A stretch of 64,000 bases of DNA from Sparassis latifolia (GCA_018466975.1 CM031558.1:434001-498000); one strand, 5' to 3'; shown: positions 33,650 to 47,215, counted from the first letter of the stretch. Notes: generated by a model not told the origin, from the sequence alone. Numbers and translations: made by a program.

Positions 33650-36180
33650 CAAAATGGCTAAACTTGCACGCAACTAGCATGACAATATACAACACAATGA
33701 ACACACACCAACTCCTACTAAATGTCAAAATGCCATCAATAAAGCACTAGCTGACACAACTTTACACCTATCTCCCAGTGAGGTGGAACACCTTGCCCAC
33801 CTACTAAATGAGGCTGACATTCTTTCTGCACTCAATGCATCAGCATCTGGGAAAGCCACTGGCTTAAATGGCTTACCATATGAACTCTGGAAAATCCTAC
33901 ACCTCCATTTTGAAGAATGCACAAAAGCGGGCCTAGTTGCCTTCGATATTGTCGGTACACTTACATATGTCTACAATGATATACAAAACTTCGGTGTTAC
34001 CCCAAACACCCACTTTGCAGATGGATGGCTCTGCCCACTATACAAGAAAAAAGACTGGGGCGACATAGTGAACTACTGCCCAATAACTCTGCTGAACATG
34101 GACTACAAAATCTTCACCAAAGCCCTGTCCCTCCGCCTCTCCAATGTAGCCCCCTTCTTAATACACATCGACCAAGCTGGCTTTGTACCGGGATGCAACA
34201 TACTCAACCAGATCCAACTATCATAACTTATGATTGACTATGCTGAAGCAACTGAAGAAAATGGTGTCATTGTTGCACTAGACCAAGAAAAAGTGTACAA
34301 TCACATCAACCACGACTATCTCTGGCAGACTCTAACACACCAACAGATCCTGGAATCCTTCATCCATCCAGTTTGCTCTCTATACGAAAATGCGGAAACT
34401 GTAGTCATCATCAATGGAGAATGAAGTTCCCCTTCCGTATCACTAGAGGCATACGACAATGTGACCCCCTATCCTGTCTTCTCTTTAACCTTGCAATCGA
34501 ACCTCTTGCATACATGCTCCGCTCCTCCGACCTACAGAGTTTCAAAATCCCAGGACTACCCCAAAGAATCATAACCACCCTCTTTGCCAATGACACAACA
34601 ACCTATCTCTCTGAACATGATGATTTCTCAGTGCTCCAGAAAATCTAGACACCTGGTGTAATGCCACCTCCACCCGATTCAACACCTCCATACCAATAGA
34701 CAACCTCAATTATCGTTCTACCCTCCTTACGACAAGGAAAATCTCTCCCCACATACAACCCCTCCCCTCATCAATACACATTGCAGCAGATGGTGAACCC
34801 ATCCGCTTGGAGCATGGCTTGGCAATAAAATCCCCCTTGCCACTCCATGGGCTCCCATCCTCGAAAAAATCACAAAAGCCCTTCACCAACGGTCGATCTG
34901 CCACCTGACTCTTTAGGGAAAATCCCTTATTATCCAAATGATAGTAGGCAGAATGACTCAATTCCTCACCACAGCACAAGGTATGCCCCACCATGTCGAA
35001 GAATCTTTGACAAAACTATTCGTAGCTTCATCTGAGGAGACCAAAACACACCTCTAATCAGCCTGGACACCCTTTACCTCCCCACTCCACAAGGTGAACT
35101 TGGCCTCCTCAACTTCAAAAGTAGAAATGAGGCCATTGAACTCACCCGCCTATGTCACTTCCTCACCTTATCCCCATCTCACTCAAAATGGGCGTACATT
35201 GCTGTATCCTTATCGGTGAAAATGTTACTAAAGCCACCAGATGAATCTGTCGCTCCTCACAACAAAACCCCTTCCTTCAAACATGGCATGCAGCCCTCTA
35301 CACAGGCTCCAAACTACGTAAAACAATTTACTCCATGCTCAAATCTGGCAAGACCTTTAATGTCAAATTTAAAGCACTCAAACTCTTCCAATCCATGAAA
35401 AAGAACCTTCCGATGTGGTACCACCTCGGAGCGAAACCTGGCCTCAAGGCCCTTAATAACGTCCCCACATCAGACTGCCTCTGTGAGGCTTACTCTGCCA
35501 CAACCATAGGCAATCTACTTCGTGTTATCAAGCATACAAAACTCACACACCTAACCCCTGGCCACCATCCTAAAAAAAATTGCCGATGCAAGCACTGCAC
35601 TCTCGACCACAAAAATGGATGCAAAAATCTGAATAAATGTGTCAAAGCCACGTCCAAACTGCTCCTTCTCATTGACACTAAATGGGACCTATCTCTCTCT
35701 CCTCCTCTTGATAACCTCACCCTTATACACCACCGGAAAAGTAAAAACTGAGCTGCACGAATCAACAATGACCAAATTCTATTCAACCCCACCCTCACCG
35801 TACAGGGATATCTAGCAAATGGCTTTCAGGCCTTCACTGACCCCATGCTACGCTCTATCCAGCCTGCATATCGCCTTGGACGAGGAATTCCAAATGAAGC
35901 ACTCACTGTCTATACTGATGGCTCATGCATCAAAAATGGACAAGCAGACACACAAGCTGGGGTGGGAGTCTGGTTTGGCTCGCAGGATCCACACAACCAA
36001 GCCATCTATCTTCTCGGCCCAGACCAATCAAACTAAGCCAGCGAAGTCGCAGCCACACTAGTGGTCGCACAATCGGCCCCACAAATCGCCCCCTTACACA
36101 TTATCAGTGATTCGAGGTATGCTATCGATGGCCTCACAATGCACCTTGAAAAATGGGAAAATTGTGGTTAGCTAGAGATA
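33650..36180 (+). mobile_element. Degenerate LINE (non-LTR) retrotransposon with reverse transcriptase and RNase H
   Basis: 5'-truncated element. Reverse-transcriptase blocks can be followed through frames: SGKATGLNGLPYELWK, ADGWLCPLYKKKDWGDIVNY, RITRGIRQCDPLSCLLFNLA and LFANDTTTYLS. A C-x-C-x-x-C cluster (RCKHC) near 35,585 and an RNase H domain (VYTDGSCIKNGQ, QAGVGVWFG) near 35,905-36,000 follow. At least four in-frame stops interrupt it (for example at about 34,223, 34,422 and 34,646), and the catalytic F-A-D-D box has become F-A-N-D. Inactive. RNase H after the RT fits the Tad/I group; clade assignment is tentative. Confidence 0.82.
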
Positions 36181-36261
36181 GCCAATCAGCACCTCTTCCG
36201 TGCTACTGCTGTACACCTCCGCCAATGAACGGCTTGTGATATCAAGGCCTCAGCAAGAGGC

Positions 36262-36740
36262 TAGACCTTTATGTATCATGTGATCATAACATCATGATCA
36301 CCTGACCTATAGAACCTGAATCGGCCTGGCCTTACGCCACATTATGATGTTTATTGACAATACACTAATATCTTGAGGTGCGCACCTGAAGCTAGGACAT
36401 GTACTTATGGTGTTCCCATGTACTGAAGCCATATGGACTGTTCCCATAATGAGTCATGTCTGACTCATCACATTTACAAACCTGGGCCAGGCCTTACACC
36501 CCTTTGCCCTTGTACTAATAAGATGGACCAATGACGGCCATTATATTACTTGTATTTACACGTATATATAGATGGCATGTAGTAGTCAGATTCCTTAATC
36601 TGAACTTATCCATTATTAGATCTATACAGCCTTGTGCTTTCTTGAGGGTGAACACTTGAGTCTTGCATTGATCCCCAATGGGGCTGGTTAGCAGCAGTGA
36701 CTTGAGCCTCTGAAAGTCTGGCACTGGGCTGGTCGCCTAG
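36262..36740. repeat. LTR-like repeat, copy at the LINE 3' side
   Basis: Diverged relative of 54,030-54,690. Shared landmarks in the same order are GAGTCATGWCTGACTCA, a CCCTTRTAYT...GATGGACCAAT block, CTTGTAT...TATATA, and TGACTTGAGCCC near the end. No coding content. Probably a decayed solo LTR. Confidence 0.55.
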
Positions 36741-37441
36741 TGGATTTCCTCATAACAGCAGGCATGAAAGTGGGATAAAAAGTCACAGATATGAGTGCAA
36801 GTCTGGCAGCCAGTATTTCAAAGTCTTCAATAGGGTCATCATGAGCATTGACTACCCTGGCTTTAATTTTGATAGCTGCATGTCTTTTAATGTCACTCTT
36901 ATGTCTATTGATAAGAGTCATGGCATATATGAGTTCACCTTCGATAATGACATCCTCATGATATCTGAATTCCTTGAACAATATGAGATGTTTATTTGAT
37001 GGATGTTTATGTTTAAGATTGCATTGCAGCAGTAGATATCCATAATCATGATGAATATGCTCAATACTGGCAGCCAGATTGCATCTCGAGGAAAGTGAGC
37101 AGAGGTATAGCATAGAGGCATGAATAATGCTCACTTGATGGAACCATCATAAGAAGAAAATTGCAATTGAACACCTTGGTATATAGGAGATCAGGTTGAC
37201 TGTTTTTGCCCCAGTGTGAATTCAGATGCTGGTGCATATATTCGCACTCGATAAGGTGACTAATTAAGGTTGTGAGAACATACTAAATAATAAAAGGTAA
37301 TACTTACAATAATCTATACAGAGTGTTCTTCTTGGCCGACATCCAGTGCAGGTCCTCTCCAACAGGTAAAAGTAGACTGTGAAATGGTATATGAAGAGAG
37401 AATAGTGAATGTGTGTACTGAGAGCCCTGAAATCACTACTA

Positions 37442-37655
37442 ATTAAGAAAACCCCACTTTTCCTTAAGAGAACACTTAAATAATTTAAATGGATTTATAG
37501 TCCTTATTTAAGGATGTAATAACAAAAAGGACCTAAGACATATTTTTTGAGTGTCTGAAATTTGACTTATTGAGACTTATTTGAACACTTATGGACTTAA
37601 GAGTTGCCAGACCCAAAAGTCTAAATAAGTCACTAAAAAGGTGGGTTTTCCTGAT
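37442..37655. mobile_element. MITE family 1, copy 3
   Basis: Same family as 15,920-16,132: ACCCCACTTTTCCTTAAG near the left, GTGGGTTTTCCTGAT at the right, with TA on both sides (37,440-41 and 37,656-57). It interrupts repeat copy I; the matching site in copy II (about 42,168) is empty. Confidence 0.88.
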
Positions 37656-37982
37656 TAGTATAGAGGCAGGTGAAAATGCACAAAGGCTCATAGACAAGTA
37701 TGTACTTAACATTGGATGTGATGATATGCAGAGAACATTTGAGTTGACTATGAGGAAGGCTATTAGCAGTAAAAAGATGACTTATGGTGTCTCCCTTTCT
37801 ATTCCTTTGAATGCACTACAGGAGATGTTTAATAGCAGCATAACTTAAAGTAAGAGAATTACAGCTTACCTGGCATTGGCCAGCTGATTCTTGGGTCTAT
37901 CCTCAAGCATCTTGGATCCATTCTCAAGCAGCTCTGGTCCATTCTCAAGCACTTTCTGTGGTGCATCCTTATCCTCTAGTAA

Positions 37983-39141
37983 TGTCAGTTATAAAAGGTA
38001 ACCTTTTCCATTTATAAGTAGCAACTTTTTATGAGAATTGCTACTTTTAAGTAGACCTATTCGTAGGTGCATAGATTAACTCAGAATAATCTTTTAGATA
38101 ATCTTCAGGATAATCTGAGAATAATCTGAAGATTAGCAATAAAATACAATTTTAACTTTGACACCAGTCAGGATTAAACTCTGAACCTTAGGTTGATTTT
38201 ATAAAATATAATTCCAACTGACACTTTAGACCACTTGACCATTGGGCTATATATTACATTTATCTTATCTTAAATAAGACATCCTCTTTTTTGGAAAAGA
38301 CTTGGTCAAATTCTGTCTATTAGAATAGAGTAAGTAAAAGGCACTTGACTTTTATCATAGATAGACAAGACTTATAGACAAACATTACTCTGAGTCTTAT
38401 AGTCTTGTTCTAATGCTTGTAGCCTTCATATGATGTAGTATAATATATAATTAATAGAATATAGGTTTTTACAGTTACTTCAGTAAAACAGAACTTTGCT
38501 ATATAATTAAAAGATAGCTATAAAGATCTTGTATATGTAAGTGCTCAGTCTATAATATAATAGACTCTAGAGTATAAGTCTAAAATGAATAAACAGAATA
38601 CAGTATGTGAACAACTTGTTATATATTATAAATAGCTACACTAAGATACTCTATAGTACTGCATGATAGTTTACAAAGGCTGTAAGCTGTTGAATAAGGC
38701 TATAAGACTCAGAGTAATGTTTGTCTATAAGTCTTGTCTATCTATGATAAAAGTCAAGTGCCTTTTACTTACTCTATTCCAATAAACAGAATTTGGCTAA
38801 GTCTCCTTCAAAAAAAGATAATGTCTTATTAAAGATAAGATAAATGTAATATATGACCCAATGGTCAAGTGATCTAAAGTGTCAGTTGAAATTATATTCT
38901 ATAAAATTAATCTAAGGTTTAGAGTTTAATCCTAGATGGTGTCAAAGTTAAAATTGTATTTTATTGCTAATCTTCAGATTATCCTCAGATTATCCTGAAG
39001 ATTATATTAAGATTGTCCTAAGATTATCCTGAAGATTATTTTGAGTTAATCTAGGCACCTACAAATAGGTCTACTTAAAAGTAGCAATTCTCATAAAAAT
39101 TGCTACTTATAAATGGAAAAGATTATCTTTTATAACTGACA
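37983..39141. mobile_element. Palindromic element A with tRNA-Ser-like modules (1,159 bp)
   Basis: Ends TGTCAGTTATAAAAG and the complement. Inverted arms of about 400 bp flank a 300-bp AT-rich centre. Each arm holds a tRNA-Ser-like module (minus strand about 38,255-38,160; plus strand about 38,853-38,947) in convergent orientation relative to the centre. Related to element B at 48,255-49,458, which is in the opposite orientation. No open reading frame is credible. It interrupts repeat copy I. Confidence 0.85.
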
Positions 39142-41514
39142 AAGATGTGTCCTTATCATTACTCAATATGATGCAATATGCTGCATAACATCTTCTACTG
39201 CACACTACTCTTGGAGTTGCCTCTTGTGCTATCCTGTAAGCTACATTATGTGCTATTCTGTGAGCTGTCCTGCATACTGCTCTGGAAGCTGCATCATGTA
39301 TTGCTTTGTGTGCTGCCCTGTGTGCTGCCCTGTATGCTGCTGCAGCTTATATCTAATGAGATCACTGTATACTGCATGGCACTAGCTCTGGTATAAGGAT
39401 GCCCTTATGAGACAACTGACTCCTTATCTGAGTTCCCTTTGTACTCATTTCCAAAATTATCTCCATTATCATGCCTGCCATCCTGATTGTCCAGGTCAAT
39501 GTCAGGGACATCAGCATTGCAAAGATTGAGTTCATTTGGGGCAACAAATTCTTGGTGGACTAGCAAAGAGTGGAGACAGAATTTGTAATGGTGATCTATG
39601 TACAGATCCGAATCTGTCATCTCATCAAAGTATTCAGTGCACATTAGACAGTGTGACATATTAAGGTGATGAGCTACATTGCACTTCCATATGTGCACAC
39701 TGAGATGCTCCTGAAGATTATTCATGTGATTAGTGGAGAATGAGCTAGTGTCCTTCACCTTTGCCATCTCATCTTCATGCTCCATTAATCTGGATGAGTC
39801 AGATACAGAAACTTCCTTTGGATGGCTCTTCACATACTCATACTTCATCCACTCATACTGACTAAAGCTGGGATACACACAAATCATTTACCATCAAAAT
39901 ACACAGAGGACTCTGGAACTGTTGATAGATGTGAACTAACAGTTAAATCATCATAGGCTAAACAGGGAGACAACACTTACAGATTACTGCAGGATTGGTG
40001 GAAAAGCAGATCTTATCAAGATGATTGCAATAGTTGAGTTATGCATTTAAAAAAGACTGGCCTCAGGCAATACCTCACATGGAGACACTAATGTCTACTT
40101 TGTCTTCTTCCATATGACTAATGTGACTGAATGTTAATGCCAACTGCTTACTTGCATCATTCATATCCATCCCGTGGCTCAGATCCTCAGTGCATACATT
40201 GTTGAACTGTTTTGACTACCATACCAATAAATTTCTTAAGATGTGCATCTTAACAAGAGTAAGAGGAACAGGAATATGTGAGATTGACTCAGGAAGTTTC
40301 AGCATCTGGCAGAAGATACCATAGACAAAGTTGATATATAGCAAATAGTTATTGATGTGATGTGGTATCTGTATGATAACATTATAAATTCTCCAGCTAA
40401 TGCAATACTCCAGCATGTGATGAAGAGGAGGCAGATGTAAGGAGAACAGGGGACAATAACACAGTCACTGTCATTAAGGAGCTTGTGAAAGTTTCTGTCC
40501 AGGGGGATGAGGTTCCAAACCTCATGTATTTTGGATGGTCCTCTTAGAGAGAAGGGACAATGTAGCTTAGCTGGTACTTTATAATGGTGGTACTGTCAGG
40601 ACTTGTAAGAGGTGAAAATAACAATGATAAATAATGTACCCAAGAAGCTTTTTTCTCAGAGACAAGGTGTTCAGTCTCAAGTGGCAAATTGATACCGGAT
40701 ATTATGCAGACAGACCGATCATAGACAGCATTCAATTTATTACTTGAAAGTCCTCACTGAGACAATGAACAGACATTGGATCCAATGTTGAATGTAGCTT
40801 CATTACAGTGCACATGATATCAAAACTATAATATGGAGTATATAGCGAGTGTGTAGTAGCGAATTGATCGATGTCTCTAACACTTCTCGAATCTGTCACT
40901 CTCTTCCTTGCAGTACTCAGCGCCCCTCAACCTCCAATGCACTGCAAACTGACATCAAAGCAGGTGTACGCAGTTGCACTCATGCAATGCAACATTTGAC
41001 GCATGGTAATGCAATTTCACTCTCTTCACTGCTCTGCTGTAGACATGTGTGAATGCACTGATTCCACTTGCACACTGCACACCCTGGGATTCATCAGCTC
41101 ATGATTTACCTTCAAGCATTCTGTCCCTCTGGATGGCAGCAGTCTGCGAGGAATCCTTATTGTGAATTTTCCCACTCTCCGCAGCCTGTTGGTGAGGTAT
41201 GGAACAGCATCAAGGTGTGGACTACAGCCTGTCAAGGTGAGTATGCTCGCATGTTGCACAATATTAGCCTGCACCTGACATCCAGCAGTCACGGCCAACA
41301 TACTTTAGTAAAAAAAGCATCAGCCTAGCACGAAACTCATAAGATGGTGGACATACCATCCCGCTGCACTGGCAGAGTGCACTCATCGATGAGGCAACAA
41401 CAAATGAGGAGGAGTGGAGAGAAGAAACTGCACTGACCTCCCACCTCACCTGTTGAGCTTATACACCCATCCACCCTGCTCCCCTGATAATGCGAGAGCC
41501 CATTGTTCATGTTT

Positions 41515-41640
41515 ATGTAAGTTTGTTTAATCAACAGGATTTACATTATCCTCCTAAAATCCTAGTAAAATGGTCTGCGCCCAGCTCGTGCACTGAATTG
41601 GTTGCCTTCCCCTGTGTGTAAGATTATGTAAGCTGAGAGT
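41515..41640. repeat. Inverted copy of 47,205-47,330
   Basis: About 125 bp; CCATTTTACTAGGATTTTAG and GTTTGTTTAATC blocks occur here and, in inverted orientation, just upstream of the tyrosine-recombinase retroelement. May be a terminal or flanking repeat of that element. Confidence 0.6.
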
Positions 41641-43400
41641 GATGGTGTGCATGGGTCCACCCTCAGTAATGACATCCTCATGGTAACTGAATTCCTCGGG
41701 CAAGGTGAGGTGTTCATTTTGTGAATGCTGGTGCTCAAGACTGCATCAAAGGAGTGGGTATCCATGATCATTGTGGATGTGTTCTAAGTGGCAGCTAGAT
41801 TGTGCCTGGAAGAGGGTGAGCCAGGGCATAAATGTAGATAGATGAAGGATACTCACTCAATGAAACTGTCGCAAGGCAAGAAACTGCATTTGAACATCTT
41901 GGTGTACAAGAGTGCAGGTTGGCCACCTCTACCCTAGTGTGAATTCAAATGCTGGTGCATATATTCATGCTCAATGAGATGACTGATGAATGTGTGAGAA
42001 TGGGGTGCATGATGACAAGCTAATACTTACAATAATCTACACAGCCCACTCTTCTTTGGGCTTATCCATGGCAACTTCTCATCAAACAAGCATATTGGGC
42101 AAAAGTAGATAGTGAAATGGTGTATAGAGAGGAAATGGTGAACGTGAGTGCTGAGGGCTGCGAACCCACTGCAATGAGGGGTGAGAGTGCACACAGGCTG
42201 ACAGACAGGCAAGTACTCAACATTGGGTGCAACAGCATGCAGAGGAGCTCTGACATGATCATGAGCAGAGGAATTAGCAGATACGAGATGACTTACAACA
42301 TCTCCCTTTCTTTTCCTTTCAAACTGTGATGGTCACTACAGAAGGTGTTGAATAGCCACAATGAAAAGCAGAATTGCACTCACCTAGCATGGCTGGCATT
42401 GGCCGGCATATCATCGGGCACATCTTTGAGCATCTGCTGTGGTGCATCCTCAGCCATGTCCTCATTATTGCTCAGCACAATGAGGCACTCCACGTGACAT
42501 CTCTTGCCAGGTTATGTGCTGCCCCATATGCTGCCTTGAGAGCTGCCTCATGTGCTGTCTCGAGAGCTGCCACTTCAGAAGCTGCCCCATGTACTGCTCT
42601 GAGTGCTGCTGCAGCTTGTATCTGATGAGACCATTTTGCACTGAGCAGTGCTGGCTCTGGTGCATGAACGCCTCTGAAGACAACTGACTCCTTGTCATCT
42701 GAGTCCTTTTTGTAGTTATTCTCAAACTTATCCCCATCATCACGCCTGCCATCTTGATTGTCCAGATCAATGTCAGGGTCCTCGGCACTCTTGAGATCAA
42801 GTTCATCTGAGGCAACAAATCCCTGATGAACTAGCATCAAGTGCAGGCAGGATTCATAATGGTGATTCGAATCTGTCAATTTGTCAAAATACTCAGTGCA
42901 CATAGAGCAGCGTGTTATATCAGGATGATGGACCACATCATACTTTCACATGTGTATTCCAAGATGTTCTCAGAGGTCCTTTCTGTGGTTGGGAGAAGAT
43001 GGATCTTTTCAGCATCACAGGCAGTATTTCTGGACCTGGAACATCTCCCTTGAGAAGTGTGAGGTACTGAACAAGAACAGCATATTGTGCATTCTTCTCT
43101 GTCGCAATGAGAAGAATGAACAGATGGGTTTTATCAAGGGACTTTAGGGCATCGAGGACCTCCAAAGTGTCGACCTCTACAGTGATGCTGACCTGCAAAT
43201 GATCCTCTGGCTCTACTAAGGAGATGGGAATGTGGGAATAGCAGATGCGGAATGAGAAGTCACAGCAGATGTCACACATGAAGTGGTGTGAGACTGCGAT
43301 GAAGTGCATGATAACTTGTATGATGCAGTTGAAGCCACTCCAGAGATAGTGTTTTTGATTGGCTTTTGGCCATCTCATGTCGCATGATCTGATTGTGCTG
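41640..43400 (-). repeat. Unclassified repeat, copy II (without the two insertions)
   Basis: Partner of copy I. The fossil minus-strand frame includes CSMCTEYFDKLTDSN and PDIDLDNQDGRRDDGDKF. It serves as the empty-site reference for MITE copy 3 and element A. Confidence 0.6.
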
Positions 43401-43499
43401 GACATGTTATTAGAAATATCATTAGAGACATTATTAGGATAAAATAGCAATGTAAAACAAACCTTTGTCATTCTATAGGTATATGATGTCATGACATTG

Positions 43500-44990
43500 G
43501 CTCACTCCTCGAGAGCTTCCCTCACGATGCAGTTAGCAAGATGCTACATTCTATCTTAATACAAATGAAGTCAAGCTCAAAATATCGACATACATCATTG
43601 CAAGCTCAAAGAGCAATAAAATGCAGCAAGCTAAGCACAGAAAATATCTCTTTTGAGGAGGGCAAGATACTGAATCAGAAAAGCATATCATGTGTTCTCC
43701 TCTGTAGTAATCAGTGGAATAAATGGTGATATGCACCCTACAACTCCTTGCCTCAAAAAATGTGCTTTTCAGCTATCTCTCAGACCTTATCCTTTAATTC
43801 TTCAGCCTCCAAGCTGTGCCTGAACTTTCTATGACATTTGGCAAACTTTTGTGACTTCACACAACTTCTCGCTCTTGAGCATTTGACATTCTATTATCAC
43901 TGCACACCATCCTTGTGTCTCTCACTTCATCACATTGTACCTACCTTTGCCCTTTGATCTTGCTCAATAATGATCAATGCCTTTCCAATTCTGTCTGCTC
44001 CCAATATTACATCAACTTCCTGGTTTGTCACACCGACCTACTGGTTTTCTTTAATGGTTGTGCTCCTTCAATTTTGCAAATCTGATGTGCTTTATCATTT
44101 AACCTTCCCCTTTAAGACCTCTATCTTTGTGTTAAACTGGAGATGCCATTTGGGTGTTTCATGTAGTTTAGAACATGTAGCATATGTTTTCTTTCTCTCT
44201 TCACGTACTTTATCATTCACCTCCATCATTATCTTACAACATTCATCTTCCCACTCACTTTCTCTATTTTCCATTAGTCCCATATTATTGCAACCTTCTC
44301 TAACATTAGGATTCACTGTCTGACATTTTGCAAATTCACATTTCACTCTCTTCTTTCTCTTTCTATAAATACCTTCTGTATCTACCTCAATTATCATTAA
44401 AGACCAGTAGGAGATTTTTCCCTTCACTTCAGATCACAAAAAAACTATGTTTTACTATAATAGCAACTTTGGCCTGTGATATATCCACTACAATATAGTG
44501 ACACTGTGATACTGTAATATAGCAACACTGCATACTGCATTTAGAGACTACAACTGCAATAGTGATAGCGACATAGCAAAATAGTGACACTCCAACCTGC
44601 AATATACCACCTGCAACATAATGTTAGTCTTACTGCGACTTTTGCATTAGGCTGACTGCAACTTCATTAATACTGTGATACTGTGTACCCTACATTTCTC
44701 CTATAGCATTTCCTCACAGATAGTTTCCTTTCCCTTGCAATTTATCTAATTTTATCTGAGACTTTAGTCATCTTAACATGTCTCTAGCTCCACATCTCTA
44801 ACTTTTTGCGACTTTGTTGCATTTGTTGCATGACTTCACATTTTCATTGCAAGTCCTTGTTTGTTTACAAATAGCATCTCCCTAGGCTCTGGTTGAGGTT
44901 CCGAGACCCACTTGCATTATTTTACCATTGCATCACTCTTCTCTCTTACAAATCTCTTTTAGTTGAGTTTAGGTGTTTGTGTCGGGTATG
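43500..44990. other. Gene-free, AT-rich stretch
   Basis: No supportable gene. A charged minus-strand frame (44,427-44,095) lacks any recognisable motif. A 90-bp block near 44,820-44,910 (TTTTCATTGCAAGTCCTTG) recurs at about 58,705-58,800. Confidence 0.45.
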
Positions 44991-44999
44991 CACTCATCA

Positions 45000-45730
45000 A
45001 TGTGGAACATTCTTCATAGGCAAAGACAAATTGCCACAAATTTGTGATACATTTGAAGGAACAAAATCAACAACTACTTTCATCTCTTAGCCACTAGACC
45101 ACTTGCTAACAAGTCCTGAACTGTGTAAAAGTATAATCATACACAAACCTAACAAGTAAAGAAAAATAGCATAGGTCAGCCTATCAGAAAAACCTCATTT
45201 TCTCTTAAAAGAACACTTAAATAACTTAAATGGACTTATAGTCCTTATTTAAGAATATACGAACAAAAAGAGTCTAAGGCATATTGTCTAAATGTTTGAA
45301 ATTTGACTTATTGAGACTTATTTGAATACTTATAGACTTAAATAAGAGTTACCAGACACAAAAGTCTAAATAAGTCTCTAAGAAAAAGTTGACTTTTCCT
45401 GATGCAGTAATCATTAACTCAGCACTGACAGTACATGATCACGGTGAATGAGATCCATGCCTTATCACTAATGTGATAATATGTGTGTGATACATGACAT
45501 GCATATTATATATATATGATCAAGACTTGCCTACTCCTCCTTAGCAGCTACAAATATACCTGTAATGTGTCTGCATGCAAGATATACCCTATATATGCCC
45601 TTTGCATGTGAGCACAGACAGAAGGTCCTGAGAAAAGAACTAAAGAAAGACCTTTAAAAAAATTGAACCTGACCTGGATCGAACGGATGACCTTGTGGAA
45701 TTTCCTATGTGTGACCAAGATTCACATCTC
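45000..45730. repeat. Dispersed repeat, copy with MITE inside
   Basis: Matches 46,750-47,215 (TTCATAGGCAA, AAGTCCTGAACTGT, GCATAGCC/GCATAGGTC, TGTCTGCATGCAAG) apart from the MITE at 45,183-45,404. Its right end contains a tRNA-Trp 3'-half-like stretch (GAACGGATGACCTTGTGGAA). Confidence 0.7.
45183..45404. mobile_element. MITE family 1, copy 4
   Basis: Ends ATCAGAAAAACCTCATTTT and TTGACTTTTCCTGATG; internal blocks TTAAATGGACTTATAGTCC and TTTGACTTATTGAGAC as in the other copies. It is inserted in one of two copies of a dispersed repeat; the other copy is empty. Confidence 0.88.
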
Positions 45731-46749
45731 AATCTGTGCTGTACCTATTATAGAGAATGTATGGCTGCGCTGGTGTACTCACACAATGTTTAAATGTGAG
45801 GCAGTTTCACCAAAGTTTCACTTGTTACCAGCTTCATATGAGTCCAATATTTGCTTTCTGAGATTCTCTTTGTAACAAGTCTCACATCTCTCTCAAACAT
45901 TATTCAAAACTGTATCAGTATCTCAACCATGCTTGGAGCAAATTGCATTTTATTGATTTTGTAGAATGCCAGGATGATGCTACATCTTCGCATTGGAACT
46001 TTCTTAACCTTGCAAATTTACTGGGCAGATTTACCACTGTCAAACACAGTCACACCTGATGGCCACCAATGTAGGAAGACAATTTTCTGTGCCTTCTATT
46101 TCTCAACACACTCATTGTTGCCCTTGTGAGTATCGAACACCCCCTGCTCGATGCTCTCAGTCTGAAGCAGACATCTTGCATCAGAAAAAGTAGAAGCCTC
46201 TACTCTTAGCGATTTTCTGGGTATTGTCTTTTGTCACATGGCTTGTAGAAGAGTATATTGATTTTACAAATCCAGATATGTTGTATTATTTGAGAAGCTT
46301 GCAGTTGATGTGTCATACACTCCTGAGTCCAATGAGTTCCTTGTCGAACTAATTTAACTTTGCAGTGGGTTAATCAGCCTGTTGTTTGTCAGGGCAAACT
46401 ATGTAACTCAGCCATGCAGACATTTTCGATTCCTACAACTCAGATGTGGCTATTGTCCACAACTGAACAAGTCTGCATTTAAAAGTTGCAAGTCTTCTAA
46501 TAAACTATGAAGATGAGAAATAGTTGCCCTCCTGCAGCATGCCAGAATAGTAAGCACTGTCACAGCTTGTAAAATGAAAGATGCAGGGAACATGCATAAA
46601 ACCCTCCATTGTTTATATATTACTATAGACAATGTAAATGCTGATACCTATATCAACTAGAGCAGTGCAGTTATCACCCTCAGTATAAATAGCATTGAGC
46701 ATGTTTGCACAGAGATGTGATCTTAATCACATGAATGCCACACAGAAAG

Positions 46750-47215
46750 AGATGGATCTTTCATAGGCAACAACTTGCCACGATACGTGATAGGTTTTGA
46801 GGGAATGGAATCAACAACCACTTTCATCTCTCAGCTACTACACCGCTTGACCAAGTCCTGAACTGTTTGAAAGTAGAATTGGATGCAAACCTAACATGTA
46901 GAGAAAAACAGCATAGCCTCATAGGTCAATTGCATGCCACATCATGTCAACTGATGCGATAATACACATGCAATGTGTGACATGCATGTTGTGTATATGG
47001 TCGAGACTTGCCCATTCCTCCTCAGCCTCTACAAGTATACCTGCAATGTCTCTGCATGCAAGCAAATGACCTTCCCGTGGTAGCACAGACAAAAGGGACT
47101 GATGATAGAAGTAAGCAAAGGCCTTAAAGGGGCAAAAAGAAGTGAGGAATTAGACCCGACCTAGATTGAACGGATGACCTTGTGGAATTTCCTGTTATGT
47201 GGCTTACATAATCTT
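46750..47215. repeat. Dispersed repeat, copy without MITE
   Basis: Empty-site counterpart of 45,000-45,730. Ends in the same tRNA-Trp-like stretch (about 47,155-47,192), on the minus strand. Confidence 0.7.

Larger units (their letters stand above)
36750..40440 (-). repeat. Unclassified repeat, copy I (carrying two insertions)
   Basis: Shares an ordered series of blocks with 41,640-43,400, for example GAATTCARATGCTGGTGCAT and ACTTACAATAATCTAYACAG. Minus-strand fossil peptides are similar in the two copies: HEDVI, CLMCTEYFDEMTDSD and PDIDLDNQDGRHDNGDNF. Copy I contains MITE family 1 copy 3 and palindromic element A; copy II has neither. I do not recognise the encoded protein; a Cys/His cluster (C-x-x-C ... 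H-H ... C) suggests a zinc-binding fold. Whether this is a transposon or a gene family is open. Confidence 0.6.
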
